From positions 1 through 7,848 of the forward strand of contig CAZTLX010000197.1 in assembly GCA_964614575.1 (NCBI GenBank): a DNA stretch of 7,848 nt. Reading direction: 5' to 3'. Of the stretch, positions 1-5,502 are shown piece by piece. Every line of letters starts with the position of its first letter. Position 1 is the first letter of the stretch. This DNA is from JBGTLW01 sp964614575 (lineage in GTDB: Bacteria > Planctomycetota > Phycisphaerae > Phycisphaerales > Phycisphaeraceae). Under the pieces are notes generated by a model. The model saw nothing but the letters and a program-made list of their open reading frames with translations, did not search any database and had not been told where the DNA came from. The position numbers and the translations under genes are program-made.

Positions 1-2
1 CC

Positions 3-1013
3 CAGCCCCCACACCCCAGCCCCCGCATCCTCATCGTGCGCCCCTCGGCGCTGGGCGATGTCTGCCGCACCGTGCCCTGCCTCGTGTCGCTGCGCAAGGC
101 CTTCCCGGCGGCGCACCTCGACTGGCTGGTCAACGCCCCGTTCGCCCCCGCGATCGCCCCACACCCGATGCTCGACGGTGTCGTGCCGTTCCACCGCAAA
201 GACTTCTCCCTCGGCCGGGGCCTGACGCTGGCCCGCCGTCTGCGCGACGGGCGCTACGACGCGGTGTACGACCTGCAGGGCCTGCTGCGCTCGGGCCTGC
301 TCACGTGGCTGACCCGCGCCCCGCAACGCGTCGGCTTCGCCAACGCGCGCGAGGGCGCGGCGCTGTTCTATAACCGCAAGCACGCGATCGATCCGGCGAT
401 GCACACCGTCGATCGCATGCTCGGCCTGCTCGAAGCCGCGGGCATCGAACCGGTCCGCGACATGCGGCTGTACGTCGGCGCGCAAGACGCGGATTGGCTC
501 GACACGTTCATCGCCGAGCACGGGCTGCACGATGGATTTACCTGCCTCGCGCCGACCGCGCAGTGGCGCTGCAAGTGCTGGCCGATCGAGCGCTACGCCG
601 AGCTGGCGCGTTCGCTCGAAGGGCCGATCGTCGTGCTCGCCGCGCCGCACGAGCAAGAGCAGGTCCGGCCGCTGCTTGATGCGCTCGGCGAGCGGGCGGT
701 GCTGCCGAAGACGACGGTGGGGCAGTTGATCGCATTGCTCTCACGCTGCCGGTTGCTGGTGTGCAACGACTCGGCGCCGCTGCATATCGCGGTGGCGTTC
801 GGCAAGCCGATCGTCGGCGTCTTCGGCCCGACCGACCCGGCGCTGGTCGGCCCGTACCGCCGCCCCGAGGCCGTGGTCCAGCCCCCGGATATTTCCCCCG
901 CGCAGATGCAACGCTACCGAAAGCACAAGGATGATCAGTCGCTCATCGCCCGCGTCACGGTGGCGCAGGTCCGCGACGCGATCGCGACGCAACTTGACCG
1001 GCGGGCTGATTGA
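3..1013 (+). CDS. Glycosyltransferase family 9 (heptosyltransferase-like), 5' end outside window
   Basis: Probable GT9 enzyme of the ADP-heptose:LPS heptosyltransferase type, which transfers a sugar onto a lipopolysaccharide core or similar surface glycan on the cytoplasmic face of the inner membrane. The N-terminal Rossmann strand and loop read RILIVRPSALGDV, the usual GT9 opening (hydrophobic strand, then S-x-LGD). The C-terminal donor-binding signature NDSAPLHIAVAFGKP followed by VFGPTDP is the family hallmark. The frame is open to the left edge. A GTG at position 36 would remove the first beta strand, so the true start is almost certainly upstream of the window. The GT9 core is otherwise complete, with at least 336 residues visible. 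The sulfatase gene starts 15 bases after the stop, so the two are probably co-transcribed. The acceptor and the sugar cannot be told from sequence, so no gene symbol is given. Family assignment is secure; exact substrate is not. Confidence 0.9.
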   Translation, partial: QPPHPSPRILIVRPSALGDVCRTVPCLVSLRKAFPAAHLDWLVNAPFAPAIAPHPMLDGVVPFHRKDFSLGRGLTLARRLRDGRYDAVYDLQGLLRSGLLTWLTRAPQRVGFANAREGAALFYNRKHAIDPAMHTVDRMLGLLEAAGIEPVRDMRLYVGAQDADWLDTFIAEHGLHDGFTCLAPTAQWRCKCWPIERYAELARSLEGPIVVLAAPHEQEQVRPLLDALGERAVLPKTTVGQLIALLSRCRLLVCNDSAPLHIAVAFGKPIVGVFGPTDPALVGPYRRPEAVVQPPDISPAQMQRYRKHKDDQSLIARVTVAQVRDAIATQLDRRAD

Positions 1014-1028
1014 CGTTTAGGTAGGAAC

Positions 1029-2492
1029 ATGCCAAAGCATCCCCGCCCCAACATCATGCTCCTGATCGCCGAGGACACCGGCCGCCACCAGGGCTGCTAC
1101 GGCGATGATTACGCGTGGACGCCGAACCTCGACCGCCTCGCCGCCGAGGGCTGCCGCTACACCAACGCGATCACGCACACGCCGGTCTGCGCACCCAGCC
1201 GTTCGGGCATGGTCACCGGCATGCACCCGTGGACCTTCGGCACGCACCAGATGCGCTCGACGCTGATCAACCCGCCGCGGCTGTTCACCCACGAGCTGCG
1301 GGATGCGGGCTACTTCGTCAACTGGAAGACCAAGACCGACTTCAACTTCCAGCCGCCCGCCGACTTCGCGAGCACCGATGAGAGCTGGTTCGAGACCGGC
1401 AAGCTGCCCGGCGGTGAGCAGCCGTTTCTCGTGTGCCACAACTTCGGCATCACGCACGAGTCGGGCGCGTGGGATGTCACGGGCGAAGCCCCGGCGATGA
1501 CGCCGTTCGCGCAACGCACCGCGTCGCTGCCCGATGAGCATCGCCACGACCCGGCGAAGGCACCGGTCCCGCCGTACCTGCCGGATACGCCGGACGTGCG
1601 ACTGGAGATCGCCCGGCACTACGACAACCTCTCGGTGCAGGACCAGCAGATCGGCCGGGCGCTGCGGGTCCTCGAAGAATCTGGGCAGGCGGATAACACG
1701 ATCGTGATCTACCTGTCCGACCACGGCCGGGGGCTGTGCCGCGAGAAGCGCTGGTGCTACGAAGCGGGCATCCACCTGCCGTTGATCATCAAGTGGCCCC
1801 CCGGATTTTCTCCTTCGCCATTCCAACGTGGCACAACGGACGACCAGCTCGTCGCGTGGGTCGATATCGCGCCGACGATCCTGTCGCTGTGCGGCGTGGC
1901 CATCCCCGAGCATTATCAGGGCCGCGTGTTTCTCGGTGAGGGCGTGAGCACGCCCCCGCGCAAGTACGCGTACGCCGGGCGCGACCGGATGGATGAGCAG
2001 TTCGACCGCGTGCGTGTATGCCGATCGAAGCAATACCTCTACATCCGTAATTTCTACCCGCTGATCCCGTACATGCAGCGGAACAAGTACATGGAGAACG
2101 GGCTGACGACACGCGCCCTGCGCGAGGGCCGGGCGGAGAACACGCTCACACCGATCCAGGCGCAGTGGATGGCCGACCGCAAGCCGACCGAAGAGCTGTA
2201 CGACGTCGAGGCCGACCCGCACTGTGTCCATAACCTCGCCAACGAAGCAGCCCACCGCGACACGCTGCTCGAACACCGCCGCGAGCTTGAGCGCTTCCTC
2301 GAAGCGCACGGTGATTTAGGCGCGACCCCCGAGGCCGAGCTGATCGCCCGCGGCCTGCTGACCAATCGGCTCGAAGATGAATACCGCCCGCGCATCGAAC
2401 CGCTGCCCGAGCGTTACCGGATCGGCCGCGGCGACACCGTGCTCACCGGCGAGGAAGCCGTGGAACGCTACGGCCCCATGCCCACCCCCTGA
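1029..2492 (+). CDS. Sulfatase, type I (formylglycine-dependent), heparan N-sulfatase-like
   Basis: 487-residue arylsulfatase-fold hydrolase that would remove sulfate from a sulfated glycan. Visible elements: the N-terminal metal-binding stretch NIMLLIAEDTG followed by QGCYG (residues 8-25, with E15-D16 where many relatives have DD); the maturation motif C-A-P-S-R at residues 54-58, whose Cys54 would become the catalytic formylglycine; KTDFNF at 102-107; the second metal site SDHGRG at 230-235; the basic residue in EKRW at 239-242; and a C-terminal ELYDVEADP motif. KTDFNF and SDHGRGLCREKRW resemble N-sulphoglucosamine sulphohydrolase-type members. No signal peptide is visible at this ATG, which is unusual because most sulfatases of this class are exported. 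No in-frame start with a leader is evident upstream. A weak AGG lies 7 bases before the ATG. No maturase gene is in the window. Residues about 259-270 are slightly long and AT-richer than their surroundings. Confidence 0.92.
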   Translation: MPKHPRPNIMLLIAEDTGRHQGCYGDDYAWTPNLDRLAAEGCRYTNAITHTPVCAPSRSGMVTGMHPWTFGTHQMRSTLINPPRLFTHELRDAGYFVNWKTKTDFNFQPPADFASTDESWFETGKLPGGEQPFLVCHNFGITHESGAWDVTGEAPAMTPFAQRTASLPDEHRHDPAKAPVPPYLPDTPDVRLEIARHYDNLSVQDQQIGRALRVLEESGQADNTIVIYLSDHGRGLCREKRWCYEAGIHLPLIIKWPPGFSPSPFQRGTTDDQLVAWVDIAPTILSLCGVAIPEHYQGRVFLGEGVSTPPRKYAYAGRDRMDEQFDRVRVCRSKQYLYIRNFYPLIPYMQRNKYMENGLTTRALREGRAENTLTPIQAQWMADRKPTEELYDVEADPHCVHNLANEAAHRDTLLEHRRELERFLEAHGDLGATPEAELIARGLLTNRLEDEYRPRIEPLPERYRIGRGDTVLTGEEAVERYGPMPTP

Positions 2493-2514
2493 ACCATTCA
2501 CTCTTCTCTGCCCC

Positions 2515-2557
2515 CAAGCCCGCTGATGCTTCGCGCAGCGAAGCTTCGGCGGGATCC
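2515..2557. repeat. Palindromic intergenic repeat, copy 1 (strong hairpin)
   Basis: Lies 23 bases after the sulfatase stop. The outer stem CCCGC (2519-2523) pairs with GCGGG (2549-2553), and the inner stem GCTTCGC (2528-2534) pairs perfectly with GCGAAGC (2538-2544) around a GCA loop. Between them most bases can also pair, giving about 15 pairs with one mismatch. A related copy lies at 3209-3249, so this is a repeat family and not only a terminator. There is no U-tract after the stem, but it could still stop or stabilise sulfatase transcripts. It separates the glycan genes from the sigma operon. Confidence 0.75.
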
Positions 2558-2571
2558 CGGCACGATACCAA

Positions 2572-2600
2572 TTGCATCGCGCAACGAACCGGCCCACAAT
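2572..2600 (+). promoter_or_regulatory. Possible sigma-70-like promoter of the sigma operon, perhaps leaderless
   Basis: TTGCAT (2572-2577) and CACAAT (2595-2600) are separated by 17 bases, the optimal spacing for housekeeping -35/-10 boxes. They match the consensus at 3 of 6 and 4 of 6 positions. The ATG chosen for the sigma gene (2607) begins 7 bases after the -10 box, about where transcription would start, and no Shine-Dalgarno sequence precedes it. A leaderless mRNA would fit both facts. The match is weak and could be chance. Confidence 0.3.
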
Positions 2601-2606
2601 CTGCCC

Positions 2607-3188
2607 ATGCCGCTTCCCCCGCCCGACACCGCCGACGACCTGGAGCTGGTCCGGCGGTGCAACGAGGGGGATGCCGCGGAAGCCGAGGCCGCGTTCACCG
2701 CGCTGTATCACCGCCACCGCGACTACGTCCACCGCCTCGCGCTGCGTTACAGCGGCGGGCAAACCGACCTGGCGCTCGACGTGTTGCAGGAGACGTTCAC
2801 CTACCTGCTGCGCAAGTTCCCGCCGACCGGCGAGGGGCTGACGCTGACCGCGAAGCTCACGACGTTTTTGTTCCCGGTGGTCAAGCACAACGCCCTGGCC
2901 GCGCGGCGCAAGGCCAAGCGCTTCACACCGCCCCCGGAAGATGGCCCCGACCAGCCGGCCCCGCCGCCGCATCACGCCGGGCACGAGCCGGACGATTTCC
3001 AAGCCCTGCTCGCCGGCCTCTCCGAGGAACGCCGCGAGGTGCTGCTGCTGCGTTTTGTCGACGGCCTGAGCCTCGAAGAGATCGCCGAGGCGATGGCGAT
3101 CCCCGTCGGCACCGTCAAAAGCCGCATCCACCTCGCCATCAAGCAACTCCGCGACGACCCGAGCATCCGCGATTTTTTCGACCCCTGA
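2607..3188 (+). CDS. RNA polymerase sigma factor, ECF (sigma-70 family)
   Basis: 193-residue ECF sigma factor that directs RNA polymerase to a dedicated promoter set. Region 2 is recognisable in ALYHRHRDYVHRLALRY and the downstream DVLQETFTYLLRKF, the core-binding and -10-recognition helices. Region 4 is clear near the C-terminus: LSEERREVLLLRFVDGLSL, then EEIAEAMAIPVGTVKSRI, the helix-turn-helix that contacts the -35 box. The linker between them is Pro-rich. Regions 2 and 4 without region 1 or 3, plus the small size, fit the ECF group. An in-frame ATG at 2526 would add 27 residues, but it lies inside the palindromic repeat and the added residues look non-coding, so ATG 2607 is preferred. The next gene encodes an anti-sigma-like membrane protein after 86 bases. 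The regulon is unknown; autoregulation is typical for the family but no operator is seen here. Confidence 0.9.
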   Translation: MPLPPPDTADDLELVRRCNEGDAAEAEAAFTALYHRHRDYVHRLALRYSGGQTDLALDVLQETFTYLLRKFPPTGEGLTLTAKLTTFLFPVVKHNALAARRKAKRFTPPPEDGPDQPAPPPHHAGHEPDDFQALLAGLSEERREVLLLRFVDGLSLEEIAEAMAIPVGTVKSRIHLAIKQLRDDPSIRDFFDP

Positions 3189-3208
3189 CCCCCCCGGAAG
3201 TAGCCCCC

Positions 3209-3249
3209 CAAGCCCGCCGATGCGAGCGCAGCGAGTTGTGGCGGGGTAT
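3209..3249. repeat. Palindromic intergenic repeat, copy 2 (degenerate)
   Basis: Second member of the family at 2515-2557. It shares the left arm CAAGCCCGC followed by GATGC, the core GCGCAGCGA and the right arm GGCGGG. The outer stem CCCGCC (3213-3218) pairs with GGCGGG (3240-3245), but the inner stem is largely lost. It sits in the 86-base gap between the sigma and anti-sigma-like genes, where it could affect transcript stability or the ratio of the two products. That role is inference. Confidence 0.65.
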
Positions 3250-3274
3250 CAGCCACGGATCAACCCCAAACCCC

Positions 3275-3904
3275 ATGAACCCCACGCCCCGCCCAGCGCC
3301 TGAACCTGAAGACGACATGCCCGACCCCGCCCCCCAGTTCGACCAGCTCCCTCCGAAGCTGACCGCCGCGCTGCGCGAAGCCGAGGGCGACCTGCCGCCG
3401 GTGCCGCCGACGGTTGACCACGCCATCCTCTCCCAGGCCCGCGCCCACTTCGCCCCACCCCACGCCCAACGCCCACCCGCCCCCGGAAACGCGGGCGGGG
3501 CCTCCACCGCCGACGCCGGGCCGTACCGCTTCCCCCGCCGCCTCTGGTGGGCCGTGCCCCTCGCCGCCGCGGCGGTGATCGTGCTCAGCTTCTTCGCGGT
3601 ACAGACCGTCCGCTGGATGAGCGACTTCGGCGACGCGGCCAGAACCCCCGTCGCGCTCGGCCCCGGCTCACCGGTCGAGCTGGCGTGGGATGTGGACCGC
3701 TCCGGCCGCCTCGACATCCTCGACGTGATGATCCTCGCGAAGAAACAGGAAGCCGGTGCGGCCCACATCACGCCCGCCATCCTCGACGACCTGACCCAAC
3801 GCATTGTCGCGCTGGATAAGGTTGCCGCTCAGCTTCCGGGGGTGCGCGAAGGCGCGGTGCTCGCCTGGGTGCGTCTCGATCAAGCCGAAGGGAGGCGAAG
3901 CTGA
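3275..3904 (+). CDS. Putative anti-sigma factor: single-pass membrane protein with dockerin-like EF-hand
   Basis: 209 residues; no named family is recognised with certainty. An N-terminal cytoplasmic part of about 88 residues includes a short conserved-looking segment, LPPKLTAALREAEG then VPPTVDHAILSQARAHF (residues 25-59), followed by a Pro/Ala/Gly linker. One transmembrane segment follows at about 90-110 (WWAVPLAAAAVIVLSFF). The outer part contains DVDRSGRLDILD at 139-150, a textbook dockerin type calcium loop with ligand positions D139, D141, S143, D147 and D150. Only one loop is present, whereas type I dockerins have two. Position directly after an ECF sigma gene and the inside/TM/outside layout suggest it restrains that sigma factor. 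No ZAS-type H-x3-C-x2-C motif is seen. The start is uncertain: ATG 3275 has no Shine-Dalgarno sequence and ATG 3317 (195 residues) is an alternative. Its stop overlaps the next start by one base. Confidence 0.75.
   Translation: MNPTPRPAPEPEDDMPDPAPQFDQLPPKLTAALREAEGDLPPVPPTVDHAILSQARAHFAPPHAQRPPAPGNAGGASTADAGPYRFPRRLWWAVPLAAAAVIVLSFFAVQTVRWMSDFGDAARTPVALGPGSPVELAWDVDRSGRLDILDVMILAKKQEAGAAHITPAILDDLTQRIVALDKVAAQLPGVREGAVLAWVRLDQAEGRRS
3891..3895 (+). promoter_or_regulatory. Ribosome binding site of the cohesin-like gene
   Basis: GGAGG lies 8 bases before the ATG at 3904 and inside the end of the preceding gene. It fixes the start and, with the TGATG overlap, indicates translational coupling. 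Confidence 0.8.
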
Positions 3905-4407
3905 TGCGCCGCCTCAAACTCATCGCCCTCGGCTACCTGCTCACCCTCGCCATCGCCACCCCGCTGGTCCTCGCTCAGCCCGCGCAAGAACGCCCACCCG
4001 CGCCCGGAAGGGTTACCCCGGGTGCGACCACGGAACTCCACCAACCCACCTTCCAAACCCTCGAAATCTACCTCGACCCGCAAGGCAGCCCGCTCGGTGC
4101 GTATCAATTCGAGCTCACCGAAGCGCACGGCCGCATGACCGTCGTCGGCCTCGAGAACGGCGAACACCCCGCGTTCGCCCAGCCGCCGTTCTACGACCAC
4201 GCGGCCGTGAGCAGCGGCCGCGCCGACCGCGTGATCGCCGCGGCCTACTCGCTGCGGCCTGCCGCGTCGCTGCCGACCGGTCGCACCCGCGTCTGCACCG
4301 TCCACGTGCAGCTCACCGGCGCCGGCGAGCCGGAGTTTGAGCTGAGCCTCGTCGTCGCCGGCAACGCCGAGGGCCGACCCATCCCCGCCACGATCGAGTT
4401 CGAATGA
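3904..4407 (+). CDS. Secreted cohesin-like domain protein
   Basis: 167-residue exported protein. A signal peptide is clear: MRRLK, a hydrophobic core LIALGYLLTLAIATPLVLA, and probable cleavage near Ala24. After a Pro-rich spacer the rest (about residues 45-167) looks like one beta-sandwich. It reads like a cohesin-type domain: LEIYLDPQGSPLGAYQFEL at the start, then MTVVGLENGEHPAF, an inner YSLRP region, TGRTRVCTVHVQLTG, and a final strand with LSLVVAGN. The pattern of a strand with A-x-F-L near the N-terminus and a closing T-x-V-x-x-[IV]-x-[FV] strand is typical of cohesins, but the match is from memory and not from a profile search. The upstream gene carries a dockerin-like loop on the outer side of the membrane, so the two products could bind each other. 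The gene starts with a strong GGAGG and overlaps both neighbours (1 and 4 bases). Confidence 0.7.
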   Translation: MRRLKLIALGYLLTLAIATPLVLAQPAQERPPAPGRVTPGATTELHQPTFQTLEIYLDPQGSPLGAYQFELTEAHGRMTVVGLENGEHPAFAQPPFYDHAAVSSGRADRVIAAAYSLRPAASLPTGRTRVCTVHVQLTGAGEPEFELSLVVAGNAEGRPIPATIEFE

Positions 4408-5468
4408 TGCACCCGCCGCGACACATCCCGACGACCCCGCCGCTCGCGGCTTCGCGCGAACGCATCGCCACCGTGCGACAAACCGGCAAGCGCGCGACCA
4501 TCAACCCCCGGTTGCTCCTGCTCCTCGCCCTCCTGTTCCCCGGCTGCGCCGTCGAATACCAGCGCCCCGACATCACCCAAACCACTCTCACCCCGCACAG
4601 CCCGCACGATACGCGGCCGCCGCAGCATCAAGCCGATGAAGTCTGGATCATCGCCCGCGCCCCCGGAACCGCCCCCGGAACTGCCCCCGCAGCCACCGAC
4701 GCGCCCGCGACGGATCATCACGCCATCGATGCTGCGCTGGTACGCGTGAGTGGTGACGACGCCGACCAACCGCTGCCGCTGGTCGCCGCGTCAGTCCGCG
4801 CCACGATCCGCGGGCTGACCTGCGATGTCGCGCTCACCCAGCGCTTCATCAACCCCTCCACCCGCACCCTTGACGCCGCGTACCGCTTCCCGCTGCCCGC
4901 CGACGCCCGCGTGCGCGAAATTGTCATGGTCATCGGCGACCGCCGCATCCGCGGCATCTTCCGTGCGCCCGATGAAGCGCAACGCTTGTATGCCGACGCG
5001 AAACAACAGGGCTACCGCGCCTCGCTCATCACCCTCGGCCGCGACAACCTGCTCACCCACCGCATCGCCAACCTCGCGCCCGGCCGCGCGATCGATATCG
5101 ACCTGACCTACCGCCACACGCTCGAAGAACGCGACGGCGAATACCGCTTCGCGCTGCCGAAGCTGGCCGGGGCCGCGGGCCTCGACCGCGGCGCGTTGGA
5201 GGTGGCGATCGACCTGCAACCCGGCGTGGCGATCACGGCACTCAAAAGTTTTTCCCATCCGATTGAACGCGAAGCACTCGACGCGACCTCTATGCGTGTG
5301 ACCCTTGCTGATGGCGATACCGCCGCCTTCGATGATCCGTTCGACCTGCGGTTCCGCGTGGCGCAGGGCGCCCGGCTGGCCCGGGCCGCGGATCACGACG
5401 AGCTCGGCCACAGCACGACGCACGACGCCGCGATCGCCATCGACGCCTCGCGGCCGACCGATCACTGA
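4404..5468 (+). CDS. VIT-domain lipoprotein lacking a VWA domain
   Basis: 354 residues. A hydrophobic segment LLLLLALLFPGC (residues 37-48) ends in a somewhat atypical lipobox, so Cys48 is the likely lipidated residue. The leader before it is long; a GTG at 4473 would give a more ordinary 25-residue signal but has no Shine-Dalgarno sequence. Residues about 49-120 are a Pro/Thr/Ala-rich spacer. Residues about 122-255 form a VIT (vault inter-alpha-trypsin) domain: VTLTQRF-like ALTQRFINPS, then AAYRFPLPADARV, IGDRRIRG, EAQRLYADAKQQG and a closing DGEYRFALPKL. Most bacterial VIT proteins continue into a von Willebrand A domain. Here the chain ends at residue 354, where that domain would begin, with no MIDAS D-x-S-x-S motif. 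The ATGA overlap with the preceding gene implies coupled translation. The role is probably adhesion or scaffolding at the envelope, by inference. Confidence 0.85.
   Translation: MMHPPRHIPTTPPLAASRERIATVRQTGKRATINPRLLLLLALLFPGCAVEYQRPDITQTTLTPHSPHDTRPPQHQADEVWIIARAPGTAPGTAPAATDAPATDHHAIDAALVRVSGDDADQPLPLVAASVRATIRGLTCDVALTQRFINPSTRTLDAAYRFPLPADARVREIVMVIGDRRIRGIFRAPDEAQRLYADAKQQGYRASLITLGRDNLLTHRIANLAPGRAIDIDLTYRHTLEERDGEYRFALPKLAGAAGLDRGALEVAIDLQPGVAITALKSFSHPIEREALDATSMRVTLADGDTAAFDDPFDLRFRVAQGARLARAADHDELGHSTTHDAAIAIDASRPTDH
4659..4694 (+). repeat. Three 12-base tandem repeats in the VIT gene linker
   Basis: Units at 4659-4670, 4671-4682 and 4683-4694 share GCCCCCG; the first two share GCCCCCGGAAC in full. 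They encode APGT-APGT-APAA in the disordered spacer. The same 10-mer GCCCCCGGAA also occurs at 2930, 3479 and 5719. Confidence 0.7.
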
Positions 5469-5490
5469 CCCGTTCCCCGGTTTTCTTTTC

Positions 5491-5495
5491 AGGAG
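5491..5495 (+). promoter_or_regulatory. Ribosome binding site that fixes the DUF4349 gene start
   Basis: AGGAG lies 7 bases before ATG 5503. The open frame continues further upstream, but this site and the signal peptide that follows place the start here. Confidence 0.85.
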
Positions 5496-5502
5496 CTTGA
5501 CC

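Noticed and set aside
1798..1840. AT-richer patch in the sulfatase (GFSPSPFQRGTT) as an inserted element
   Set aside because: The frame is kept, and a loop of varying length is normal at this place between the metal site and the V-D-x-A-P-T motif. There are no flanking repeats.
1017..2309. 430-residue minus-strand open frame opposite the sulfatase
   Set aside because: It is a shadow of GC-rich codon use. The + strand frame has complete sulfatase motifs, and the minus product is Arg/Val/Gly-rich without any motif.
2526..2606. N-terminal extension of the sigma factor from an ATG at 2526
   Set aside because: This start lies inside the palindromic repeat, and the added residues bear no resemblance to a sigma factor N-terminus.
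2657..3274. Extension of the anti-sigma-like frame back across the sigma gene
   Set aside because: It overlaps sigma coding in another frame with Arg/Ala/Pro-rich nonsense and crosses the repeat. The protein is sensible only from 3275 or 3317.
4659..4694. Tandem 12-base units as a CRISPR-like array
   Set aside because: Units are contiguous, in frame and without spacers. It is a coding low-complexity linker.
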